Source: Aureimonas sp. ME7 (GTDB lineage: Bacteria > Pseudomonadota > Alphaproteobacteria > Rhizobiales > Rhizobiaceae). Taken from it: a stretch of DNA of 64,000 nucleotides. Below are positions 43,518 through 51,544 of this stretch, in pieces (the stretch's first letter is position 1; each line of letters begins with the position of its first letter). The position numbers were made by a program, and so were the translations under genes. Below the pieces are notes generated by a model. The model was not told where the DNA came from. It worked only from the letters and a program-made list of their open reading frames with translations, and searched no databases. The DNA lies in the NCBI RefSeq assembly GCF_903970965.1, contig NZ_CAJCKW010000006.1, positions 186,001-250,000 of the forward strand. The letters run 5' to 3'.

Positions 43518-44380
43518 TCCGCTCCCTCCTCTACGTTCCCGGTACGAGCGATCGCTTCATCGCCAAAGCGCACGAACGCGGCGCCGATGCCATCATCGTC
43601 GATCTCGAGGATGCGGTGGTGGCCGAGCGCAAGACGGAGGCGCGCGAGGCGCTGGCGGCAACGGTCGACGCAGTGCGCCGTGGCGGTGCGCTCGTTTTCG
43701 TACGCATCAACAACGAGCCGTCCCTCCTCAAGCCGGACGCCGAGGCCGCCTGCCGGGCAGGTGCGGACGGGCTCTACGTCCCGAAGGTCGCCGACGCCGA
43801 CCTTCTCTCGGACCTTGCCGCTCATCTCGCGCCGATCGAGGCGGCACTCGGGCGGCGCCCGCTCGACTTCGTGCCGCTGATCGAGGATCCCGGTGCTGTC
43901 TTCGATGCGCGCGCGATCGCGAGAGGGCCGCGCGTCCTGGCGCTGAGCGCCGGCGCCGAAGACATCGCGACGGCCATGGGCGCCGAGCCGGTGCCCGACG
44001 TGCTGCGCCTGCCCAAGCTGCTCATCCATATGGCGGCCAAGGCGGCCGGCGTACTATCCTTCGGCCTTCTTCGCACGGTGGCGGACTATGCCGACCGGGA
44101 CGCGATGGTTGCGGCTGCCCGCGAAGCCCGGCAGTTCGGCTTCGACGGCGCGAGCTGCATCCATCCCAGCGTCGTGCCCGTCCTCAACGACGCCTTCTCG
44201 CCGAGCGAGGCCGAGCTGGCCTTCGCGCGCAAGGTCGTGGCGGCCGATGCGGCGGCCCGGCGCGAGGGCCTCGGTGCCTACAAGGTGGATGGACGCTTCG
44301 TCGACGCGCCGATCGTCCGCCGCGCCGAGATGACCCTGGCACGCGAGACGAACATACCAACCCCAGCGCGGAGTGCATGA
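43514..44380 (+). CDS. CitE-like HpcH/HpaI-family CoA lyase
   Basis: 288 residues from GTG 43514, overlapping the previous stop by GTGA. SLLYVPGTSDRF is the CitE/malyl-CoA lyase N-terminus with its conserved Arg; VDLEDAV, PLIEDPGAVFDARAIA and GAEDIATAMGAE carry the metal ligands; the C-terminal SCIHPSVVPVLNDAFSP is also typical. Members cleave citramalyl-CoA, malyl-CoA or beta-methylmalyl-CoA to acetyl- or propionyl-CoA plus a 2-keto acid. With the CoA-transferase upstream, a citramalate-like substrate is reasonable; length is that of stand-alone lyases, not of the citrate lyase subunit in a complex. Confidence 0.88.
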   Translation: MIRSLLYVPGTSDRFIAKAHERGADAIIVDLEDAVVAERKTEAREALAATVDAVRRGGALVFVRINNEPSLLKPDAEAACRAGADGLYVPKVADADLLSDLAAHLAPIEAALGRRPLDFVPLIEDPGAVFDARAIARGPRVLALSAGAEDIATAMGAEPVPDVLRLPKLLIHMAAKAAGVLSFGLLRTVADYADRDAMVAAAREARQFGFDGASCIHPSVVPVLNDAFSPSEAELAFARKVVAADAAARREGLGAYKVDGRFVDAPIVRRAEMTLARETNIPTPARSA

Positions 44381-45390
44381 TGCCCGACGCATCGCATCCA
44401 GAGGGCACGCGCGCGCGCCGCGTCCTCGTCACCCACAATTCGATCGCCCCCTCGGCCGTCGAGCTTCTCAACCGCAACGACATCGACGTGTTCTTCTCGC
44501 CGCCTTACGACGCGCCGGAGATTGTGGCCGAACGCGCGTGCGAGTTGGCGGTCGATGCGATCATGGTCCGGCAGGGCAAGGTCAACGACCTCGTCATCGG
44601 CGCGTCGCCCAAGCTCAAGCTCATCGTCAAGCACGGCGTCGGCATCGACAACATCGATGTCGCCAGCGCGGCGCGGCGCGGCATTCCGGTCCTGCGCTCC
44701 CTCAACAGCAACTCGCTCGCCGTTGCCGAGCACACGATCGCACTGGCGCTGACGCTCCTCAAGGAAGTCACCTGGCTCGATCCGGCCGTGAAGCGCGGCG
44801 AATGGCCGAAGCCGACCTTTACCGGGCGCGACATCGCCGGCTCGGTGATCGGCCTCGTCGGCTTCGGAGCGATCGGCCGCGAGACCGGACGCCTCGCCGA
44901 GGCGCTCGGTATGGAGGTCACGGTCCACGACCCGATGGCCGCGCCGGGCGCGATCGAGGCGGCGGGCCATACGCGCGCCGACCGTCTCGACGATCTTCTC
45001 GCGTCGGCCGATATCGTCAGCCTCCACTGCCCTTTGACGCAGGCGACGCGCCATCTCATCGACGCCCCTCGCCTTGCCCGGATGAAGCCGACGGCGTTCC
45101 TCGTCAACACGGCGCGCGGCGGCATCGTGGACGAGGCGGCGCTGGCCGAGGCGCTCGTCGAGCGCCGCATCGCCGGGGCTGCGCTCGACAGCTTCGCGAG
45201 CGAGCCTCCCGCCCCCGACAGCCCGCTCTGGGACCTGCCGAACCTCGTCGCAACCCCGCATATCGGCGGCGTCACGGCCGGGTCCGCCCGAGCCATGGCC
45301 GAGATCGCCGCCCGACACATCATCGACGTCCTCGACGGCAAGGCGCCCGATGCGGCCAGCCTGTCCTCGCCCGACGCCTTCGCTGCCTGA
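44377..45390 (+). CDS. D-2-hydroxyacid dehydrogenase (phosphoglycerate dehydrogenase-like)
   Basis: 337 residues; ATG 44377 overlaps the previous stop by ATGA, with a second ATG directly after it. NAD loop GLVGFGAIGRETG, catalytic Arg in VNTARGGIVDE, Glu in FASEPP, and His in TPHIGG. The substrate side, VKHGVGIDNIDV and NSNSLAVAEHTI, is typical of the superfamily. In this operon it could oxidise a 2-hydroxy acid to the 2-keto acid that is later activated or cleaved, or reduce a keto product. It lacks a C-terminal ACT domain, so serine biosynthesis is unlikely. Confidence 0.88.
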   Translation: MMPDASHPEGTRARRVLVTHNSIAPSAVELLNRNDIDVFFSPPYDAPEIVAERACELAVDAIMVRQGKVNDLVIGASPKLKLIVKHGVGIDNIDVASAARRGIPVLRSLNSNSLAVAEHTIALALTLLKEVTWLDPAVKRGEWPKPTFTGRDIAGSVIGLVGFGAIGRETGRLAEALGMEVTVHDPMAAPGAIEAAGHTRADRLDDLLASADIVSLHCPLTQATRHLIDAPRLARMKPTAFLVNTARGGIVDEAALAEALVERRIAGAALDSFASEPPAPDSPLWDLPNLVATPHIGGVTAGSARAMAEIAARHIIDVLDGKAPDAASLSSPDAFAA

Positions 45391-45411
45391 CATCATTCGA
45401 GGACCGAACGC

Positions 45412-46101
45412 ATGCCCGTAGGCTTCCGAATCAACCGGACTTGGACCCGCATCGCCTCGGCGATCGTCGCCGACGCACGAACCCTTCCGGTCGCCAATGT
45501 CAGCGACTGCATGTCGCGCATCGCGGCCGGAGGCCCGCAGCTTCGCCCGATGCACCGGGACGGCGTCCTGGCCGGCCCGGCCCTCACCGTGCGCACACGG
45601 CCCGGCGACAATCTCATGCTTCACAAGGCGATCGACATGGCAGAAGCCGGCGATGTGATCGTGGTGGATGCCGGAGGTGACTGCACGAACTCGCTGATGG
45701 GCGAACTGATGCTGGCTCACGCGATCGGACGCGGCGTCGCCGGCTTCGTGCTCTACGGCGCGATCCGCGACGCCGAGGCGTTCCAGGCGCGCAACCTCCC
45801 GGTCTTTGCGCTCGGCATCACGCATCGCGGCCCCTATCGCACCGGTCCCGGTGAAATCGGCTATCCCATCTCGTTCGAGGGCATGACCGTCATGTCAGGG
45901 GACCTGATGCTTGGCGACGGGGATGGCGTGGTGGCCATCGCACGAACGGATGCCGCGACCGTCATCGCCGCAGCCCACCACAAGCATGCGGCGGAAACGC
46001 GTCAGATGGCGGAGACGGAAGCCCGCACCGTGGACCGCTCCTGGGTGGACAAGGCGTTGGAAGCGGCTGGTTGCACGTACGAAGATGCGCACGTCCTATG
46101 A
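45412..46101 (+). CDS. RraA-family aldolase/decarboxylase-like protein
   Basis: 229 residues. The RraA/HMG-aldolase core is complete: VSDCMSR, then AGGDCTNSLMGELMLAHA, GVAGFVLYGAIRDAEAF and a C-terminal GDGDGVVAIA. Members include the RNase E inhibitor RraA and 4-hydroxy-4-methyl-2-oxoglutarate aldolases, which split a hydroxy-oxo acid to pyruvates. The metal-site Asp and the Arg-Asp pair (IRDAE) needed for catalysis are present, and the operon is catabolic, so an aldolase or decarboxylase is likelier than an RNase regulator. Last gene of the operon; an IS5 remnant lies 32 bp downstream. Confidence 0.85.
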   Translation: MPVGFRINRTWTRIASAIVADARTLPVANVSDCMSRIAAGGPQLRPMHRDGVLAGPALTVRTRPGDNLMLHKAIDMAEAGDVIVVDAGGDCTNSLMGELMLAHAIGRGVAGFVLYGAIRDAEAFQARNLPVFALGITHRGPYRTGPGEIGYPISFEGMTVMSGDLMLGDGDGVVAIARTDAATVIAAAHHKHAAETRQMAETEARTVDRSWVDKALEAAGCTYEDAHVL

Positions 46102-46133
46102 GATCGCTGGCCGCGTCCGCTCCTCAGATTTAA

Positions 46134-46862
46134 GGGTCAGGACCCATTGATTTGAAGCGTGCCGTTTGATTCAGGCTTTATCCGGGGGACTGGATATAAG
46201 CGACCTGTACTAGCTGAAGGACGAGCAGATGGAGCGGCTTCGTCTGTTCTTTCCTAAGAGCCACGGCAGGCCACGTATCGACGACCAGCGGGTTCTAAGC
46301 GGCATCATCTTCGTCAACCGCAACGGGCTGTGATGGCGCTATGGGCCCGCGAAGACGCTTTACAACCGCTGGAAGCGTTGGGGTTGAAGCGGGTGCCTTC
46401 GTCCGAATGATGGAAGGTCTGGCAGCAGCCAATGCCGATCCCAGGACCGTCATGATTGATGCGACCTATCTGAAGGCCCGTCGCACGGCATCGAGCCTCG
46501 CGGTCAAACAGAGAAGCTTGGTCGCTTGATCGGCTGCACAAAGGGGGCCTGAACACCAAGCTCCACGCAGTGGCCGATGCGAACGGACGGCCCTTGAACT
46601 TCTTCATGACCGCCGGGCCGGTCAGCGACTATGAAGTGAAGGGCATTAAGCCCTGCATTCCAGGCCGAAAGTCTCGCTGCGCGCCTGTCAAATACGACAA
46701 ACGCCGCTACCGTCACCGCAACCACATCGAGATCATGTTCGCGCGGCTCAAGGACTGGCGCCGCGTTGCCATCCGCTACGACTGGTGCCCAACCGTCTTC
46801 TTCTCCGCCATCGCGCTGGCTGCCACAGTCCTCTTCTGGCTCTGAGCTATGAGTCCTGACCC
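46134..46862 (+). mobile_element. IS5-family insertion sequence remnant
   Basis: 729 bp with 14-bp terminal inverted repeats GGGTCAGGACCCAT (46134-46147) and ATGAGTCCTGACCC (46849-46862), one mismatch. Both ends are flanked by TAA (46131-46133 and 46863-46865), a target duplication typical of IS5 relatives, so both ends are the original insertion ends. The interior has lost material; see the pseudogene. Confidence 0.85.
46214..46845 (+). pseudogene. IS5-family transposase, frameshifted with deletions
   Basis: Recognisable pieces in order: MERLRLFFPKSHGRPRIDD and RVLSGIIFVNRNGL, then a stop; YGPAKTLYNRWKRWG with the segment before it shortened; FVRMMEGLAAANADPRTVMIDATYLKA in another frame; RLIGCTKGGLNTKLHAVADA and FFMTAGPVSDY in a third; then a jump to KGIKPCIPGRKSR and the C-terminus IEIMFARLKDWRRVA to FFSAIALAATVLFWL. 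The jump removes about 30 residues including the GDRGYD block with the second catalytic Asp. Dead transposase. Confidence 0.85.
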
Positions 46863-47099
46863 TAACATGCCTCAAAAACTTGGAAGCCTAATTCAGGCAA
46901 GAACACTTTTCAGTGGGCAGGCCAGTGAAGCGTCCAGCTGGCGGCACCGTCCCAAAACCTTTCGAGCGTTGCACGGCAAAAAGCCGGAGTGAGCCTATTG
47001 CGCTGATGACGGCCCCAGTTCGCGTCGCCCCGAGGCGAGAAAGCACCCGATCGCTTCGACCGCATCGAGACAACGACACGAGACTGTGGACAACGGGCT

Positions 47100-49580
47100 T
47101 CAGTTCGGCAGCGCGTAGGCGATGACGTAGTCGCCGCGATCCTGGGACTGGCGAGCGCCGCCAGCCGAGATCACCACGTATTGCCGACCCGTCTTGGGAG
47201 ACTTGTAGGTCATCGGCCCGCCTTGGCTGCCGACGGGAAGGCGCGCCTTCCACACCTCCTCGCCCGTGCCCGAATCGAAGGCGCGCAGGTAGTAGTCCTG
47301 CGTCCCGGCGATGAACACGAGCCCACCCTGCGTGGCCAGCGTTCCGCCCAGCGTCGGCATGCCGACGGGAATCGGGACGTGCATCTTGATGCCGAAGGGA
47401 CCGGTATCCTGGACGGTGCCGACCGGCACCTGCCAGGCGATCTTCCGGGTCTTCAGATCGATCGCCGTCAAGGAGCCGAAGGGCGGCTTCTGGCAGGGGA
47501 TCTGGAGCTGCGACAGGAACCGGTTCTTGTTGACCGAATAGGGCGTGCCCTTGAGGGGAACCGCGCCCATGCCCGTGTTGGGCGCTTCGCCGCCGTTGTT
47601 CTCCTCGGCCTTCTTTTCCGGTGGCGTCGTGCCGGTCGGGTTGCTGTTCATCGCCGCGACCTCAGCCGGCTGCTGCGGCACCATCTGCACCCAAAGGCCG
47701 AGGCGCATGTCGTTGAGGAACGCATACTGGGCGTTCGGGTCCACCGACAGTCCGCCCCAGTTCATGCCGCCGAGCGAGCCGGGAAAACTCAGCGAGGTGT
47801 CGGTGTCCGGCACGGTATAAAGGCCGTCGTAGCGCATCGACTTGAACTGGATGCGGCACAGGAGCTGGTCGAAGGGGGTGGCGCCCCACATGTCGGCCTC
47901 GCTCAGCGTCTCGGCACCGATCTGCGGCATGCCGACGGAGCGCGGCTGCGTCGGCGAATACTGCTCGCGCACGACGTCGCCGGCCTTGACCGGTTGCTCC
48001 ACCACCTCCGTCAACGGGCGCCCGGTGGCCCGGTCGAGCACGTAGACCTGGCCCGCCTTGGTGCCGAAGAGGACGGCCGGAACGGTGGCGCCGCCCCCGG
48101 TGGGGAAATCGATCAGCGTCGGCTGCATCGGCACGTCGAAGTCCCAAAGGTCGTTGTGGACCGTCTGATAGACCCACTTCTCGCGTCCCGTGGTGGCGTC
48201 CAGCGCCAGGATGGAGGCGCCGTAGCGGTGGTCGAGCGGGGTGCGGGTGCCGCCCCAAAGGTCGACGGACGGGCTTCCGACCGGCATGAACACGGTGTTG
48301 GACGCCGCGTCGTAGGTCATCGGCGCCCAGACGTTGGGGGTCGAGCGGGTATAGGTCTGCCCTTCCGGCGGCAACCTGGTGATGGCCGGATTGCCGGGAT
48401 CGAAGGCCCAGCGCAACTCGCCTGTGACGACGTCGAAGCCGCGCATCACGCCGCCCGGCATGTCGACCTGCACGTTGTCGGCGATGCGGCCGCCGACGAC
48501 CGCCGTGGTGCCGGCGATCGTCGGCGGCGAGGTGAGCTGGTACTGGGGGTCGGGGGCGTTGCCGAGGCCCTCCTTCAAGTCGACGCGGCCGTTCGCGCCG
48601 AAGTCCGGGCAGAAGGCGCCGGTGTCGGCGTCGAGCGCGATCAGCTCCGCCGTGATCGTGTTCATCAGGATGCGGCGCTGACAGGGCGCGCCGGGCGCGA
48701 CCGCCACGGGGGCGGGCGGCGTGGAGCCGGGCGCGCTCGGCCGGGCGAGCGGCGCCGTGGCGTCGAAATAGCCGAGCCCGCGGCAGCGGTTCCAGACCGT
48801 GGAGCGGGCGTTGATCTCGTTCTTCCAGATTTCGCGCCCCGTGTCGGCATCGAGCGCGACGACGTTGTTGTGCGGCGTGCAAAGGAAGACGCGGTCGCCG
48901 ATCTGAAGCGGGGTCTGCTGGTCCTCCGCCTCGTTGCCGGTCGGGCTGAGCGGCGTGTCGCCGGTATGGTAGGTCCAGGCCATCTCGAGCCGCGAGACCG
49001 TGTCGCGGTTGATGTCGTCCAGGGCCGCGAACCGCGTGCCGCCGGCATCGTTGCCGTAATGCGACCAGTTCGTCGGCGGGGCGTCGGTGGCCACGGGCGT
49101 CAGCTCGGTGGTGCCGACGGCGCGCACGTCCGGGTGGGGCTGGAACATGCCGTAGGCGGTCGCCGCGCAGGCCAGCGCGACCACCGTCGCCCCGCCATGG
49201 GCCAGGCCCGTCAAGGAAGACCGGCCCGAGGCGCGGCGCAGGAGCGGCAGGGACGCCAAGACGACGACCAGACCGACGGCCATCGCAAACAAGCGCGACA
49301 CCAGCGGCCAGAAGGCCAGCCCCGCTTCCCAGACCGCCCAAGCCGCCGTTCCCGCCACGACGAGCGCGAACAGGCCGGCGCCGGACGCCCGGCGCCGAGC
49401 GACCTGGAGGCCGGACACGCAGATCAGGACGCCGGACACCAGGAAGTACCAGCTTCCGTCCAGCGACAGAAGCTTCACCCCGCCTACCACGAAGAAGGCG
49501 CCGGCTGCGAACAGGACGAGGCCCAGGATCGCGAGCCAGATGCGAGCGAGGGTACCGATACCTTGCGTGGAATGGGCCAT
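47100..49580 (-). CDS. gcd: membrane-bound PQQ-dependent glucose dehydrogenase
   Basis: 826 residues. The first about 140 form five transmembrane segments (IWLAILGLVLFAAGAFFV and following), then a large periplasmic PQQ beta-propeller: NWSHYGNDAGGTRFAALDDI at the domain start, repeated ALDADTGREIWKNE-type blades, HNDLWDFDVP and GTQDYYLRAFD near the end. Oxidises glucose and other aldoses to lactones in the periplasm, passing electrons to ubiquinone. ATG 49580 is used; an upstream ATG (49667) lacks a ribosome site and spoils the membrane start. Monocistronic by position. Confidence 0.93.
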   Translation of the reverse strand: MAHSTQGIGTLARIWLAILGLVLFAAGAFFVVGGVKLLSLDGSWYFLVSGVLICVSGLQVARRRASGAGLFALVVAGTAAWAVWEAGLAFWPLVSRLFAMAVGLVVVLASLPLLRRASGRSSLTGLAHGGATVVALACAATAYGMFQPHPDVRAVGTTELTPVATDAPPTNWSHYGNDAGGTRFAALDDINRDTVSRLEMAWTYHTGDTPLSPTGNEAEDQQTPLQIGDRVFLCTPHNNVVALDADTGREIWKNEINARSTVWNRCRGLGYFDATAPLARPSAPGSTPPAPVAVAPGAPCQRRILMNTITAELIALDADTGAFCPDFGANGRVDLKEGLGNAPDPQYQLTSPPTIAGTTAVVGGRIADNVQVDMPGGVMRGFDVVTGELRWAFDPGNPAITRLPPEGQTYTRSTPNVWAPMTYDAASNTVFMPVGSPSVDLWGGTRTPLDHRYGASILALDATTGREKWVYQTVHNDLWDFDVPMQPTLIDFPTGGGATVPAVLFGTKAGQVYVLDRATGRPLTEVVEQPVKAGDVVREQYSPTQPRSVGMPQIGAETLSEADMWGATPFDQLLCRIQFKSMRYDGLYTVPDTDTSLSFPGSLGGMNWGGLSVDPNAQYAFLNDMRLGLWVQMVPQQPAEVAAMNSNPTGTTPPEKKAEENNGGEAPNTGMGAVPLKGTPYSVNKNRFLSQLQIPCQKPPFGSLTAIDLKTRKIAWQVPVGTVQDTGPFGIKMHVPIPVGMPTLGGTLATQGGLVFIAGTQDYYLRAFDSGTGEEVWKARLPVGSQGGPMTYKSPKTGRQYVVISAGGARQSQDRGDYVIAYALPN

Positions 49581-49966
49581 GACGACGGGGTTCCGCTTCC
49601 GGGGATTGGCGTTCCCGCAAGTCTTCGCACATGCGAGAAGCAGATCCGCCGTCCCTATTCCTCCCATTCCAATTGTTCAACCCGAAGGTCGAGGGGTGAA
49701 CATTGCGTTCGCGATCCCGACTGGCGGAACCGTTCGGGAGACGGCCGGCAGGAATCGACGCGCGAGGGCGGTCGCCGGGGCATCGGCCCCGGGCGACGAT
49801 CGGATGCCGACCGCGGCCGGCGTGGATGGATCCGCCCGGCGGGAAGCGGGACACGTTCCGCCTTGGGTTCGAACATCGATCCCGAAGCGCCGCTCGGGCG
49901 CGTCTCTCCCCTCCCCTCCGGCGAAGCGCGAGAAGGGGCGGCAACCGGGTTCCTTCCGTTCCGGGT
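49581..49966. other. 386-bp region between gcd and hxlR, with a candidate gcd promoter
   Basis: No gene seen. On the minus strand TTGAAC (plus 49675-49680) and TAGGGA (plus 49652-49657), 17 bp apart, could be -35 and -10 elements about 70 bp upstream of the gcd ATG. The rest is GC-rich without clear repeats. Confidence 0.3.
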
Positions 49967-50359
49967 TCAGCGCTTTCCCGAGGCGCGCCGCGACGTCGCC
50001 CTTTCGCCCAGCTGGTCCAGGGCGTCGCTGTTGGCCCGCCCCCAGCCGTAGAGAAGCTCCACCGGCTCCACAAAGCGTTCGCCCAGAAGCGTCAGCCGGT
50101 ACTCGACGGCCGGCGGCACGCTCCCCGCTACATGGCGGGTTAGAAGCCCGCTCGCTTCCATCTCCCGCAGCGTCTGCGTCAGCATCTTCTTCGAGATGCC
50201 GGGCAGCGAACGCTGGAGGACGCCGGTGCGTGAGCGCCCCGAGTGGCGCGCGTGCAGCGTATGAAGGACCATGCTGGTCCACTTGGTCGCGAAGAGTTCC
50301 AGAACGCGGCGCGGCGCGCAGTCCTCGCGCCAGTCCTCGTCGAGCGTTCCAGGTCGCAT
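49967..50359 (-). CDS. HxlR-family transcriptional regulator
   Basis: 130 residues, winged helix of the HxlR/YodB type: CAPRRVLELFATKWTSMVLHTL at the N-terminus, RSLPGISKKMLTQTLREMEASGLL as the recognition region (cited by ends RSLPGIS and ASGLL), and VEYRLTLLGERFVEPV as the wing. The first Cys (Cys14) is the residue used for redox or electrophile sensing in some HxlR proteins. Divergent from the SDR at 50463 and likely its regulator. GGTACC and GGGTGCC close to its start are a weak operator candidate. Confidence 0.88.
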   Translation of the reverse strand: MRPGTLDEDWREDCAPRRVLELFATKWTSMVLHTLHARHSGRSRTGVLQRSLPGISKKMLTQTLREMEASGLLTRHVAGSVPPAVEYRLTLLGERFVEPVELLYGWGRANSDALDQLGERATSRRASGKR

Positions 50360-50462
50360 GGATGGGTACCTCCGGGTGCCTATGTCCCCATCTGGTTCCG
50401 TCTAGCCCTTCGTGTCGGCCCTGCCTAGATCGATCGAAACGCTCATGCACGGAGAAGCGACC

Positions 50463-51533
50463 ATGACCAAGACCGCCCTCGTGGTCGGAGCCAGCGGCAT
50501 CGTCGGCAGCGCCACCACTGCTTTGCTCCTGGAAAAGGGCTGGCGGGTCCTGGGACTGGCCCGTCGACCCGTGGCCCAGCCCGGCGTCGAGCCGGTCGCG
50601 GCCGACCTGCAGGATGCCGGCGCCACCGCAGCCGCGCTGCGCGGACACGCGCCGGACGCCGTTTTCGTCACGACATGGCTGCGGCAGCCGACGGAGGCCG
50701 AGAATATCCGGGTCAACGCGGGCATGGTGCGCAACCTTCTGGACGGCCTGGCGCCGGGCGCATCGGCCGAGACGCCCCGGCACGTCGCGCTGGTAACGGG
50801 GCTCAAGCACTATCTCGGACCCTTCGAGGCCTACGGGAAGGGTACGCTGCCCGAGACGCCGTTCCGCGAAAGCCAGGGTCGGCTCCCGGTCGACAACTTC
50901 TACTACGCGCAGGAGGACGAGGTGTTCGCCGCTGCCCGGCGCGACGGGTTCACCTGGAGCGTCCACCGCCCCCATACCGTGATCGGCAAGGCCGTCGGCA
51001 ACGCGATGAACATGGGCACGACGTTGGCCGTCTATGCCACGCTCTGTCGCGAGACGGACCGTCCCTTCCGCTTCCCCGGTTCGGCCGCGCAGTGGAACGG
51101 GCTGACCGACATGACCGACGCGCGCCAGCTCGCGCACCAGCTTCTCTGGGCGGCCGAAACCCCTGCGGCCGCCGACGAGGCGTTCAACATCGTCAACGGA
51201 GACGTCTTCCGCTGGAGCTGGATGTGGGGCCGCATCGCCGAGTGGTTCGGCCTCGAGCCCGCGCCCTTCGACGGCACGGTGACGCCGCTCGAAGATCAGA
51301 TGCGAGGGGACGACGCCGTCTGGCGCCGGATCGCGGAGCGCGAGAACCTCGCCGAGGCCGACCTGTCGCGTCTGGCCTCGCCCTGGCACACGGATGCCGA
51401 TCTCGGCCGGCCGATCGAGGTCGTCACCGACATGGGCAAGAGCCGGCAGCTCGGCTTCCTGCGCTATCAGGCGACCGACGCGGCCTTCTTCGATCTGTTC
51501 GAGAAGCTGCGCGCCGACCGGCTGATCCCGTGA
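50463..51533 (+). CDS. NAD(P)-dependent SDR, PRISE (progesterone 5-beta-reductase/iridoid synthase)-like
   Basis: 356 residues. Nucleotide motif GASGIVGS (8-15), then TWLRQPTEAENIRVN, ALVTGLKHYLGPFEAYGKG, and NFYYAQEDE with the catalytic Tyr, followed by SVHRPHTVIGKAVGNAMNMG. These are the marks of PRISE-type enone reductases, which reduce activated double bonds or carbonyls of varied substrates. GGAGA lies upstream of the ATG. Next gene starts 11 bp downstream. With HxlR upstream, a role in handling reactive enones or quinone-like compounds is plausible. Confidence 0.88.
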   Translation: MTKTALVVGASGIVGSATTALLLEKGWRVLGLARRPVAQPGVEPVAADLQDAGATAAALRGHAPDAVFVTTWLRQPTEAENIRVNAGMVRNLLDGLAPGASAETPRHVALVTGLKHYLGPFEAYGKGTLPETPFRESQGRLPVDNFYYAQEDEVFAAARRDGFTWSVHRPHTVIGKAVGNAMNMGTTLAVYATLCRETDRPFRFPGSAAQWNGLTDMTDARQLAHQLLWAAETPAAADEAFNIVNGDVFRWSWMWGRIAEWFGLEPAPFDGTVTPLEDQMRGDDAVWRRIAERENLAEADLSRLASPWHTDADLGRPIEVVTDMGKSRQLGFLRYQATDAAFFDLFEKLRADRLIP

Positions 51534-51544
51534 AGGAGGTGGAC

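Noticed and set aside
47181-50051. Plus-strand open frame of 956 codons opposite gcd
   Set aside because: Antisense shadow of the PQQ glucose dehydrogenase; no conserved motif, composition typical of reverse-complement frames.
50360-50462. GGTACC and GGGTGCC near the hxlR start as an HxlR operator
   Set aside because: Only one imperfect pair, partly at the start codon, without a second copy to support it. Mentioned in the hxlR entry only.
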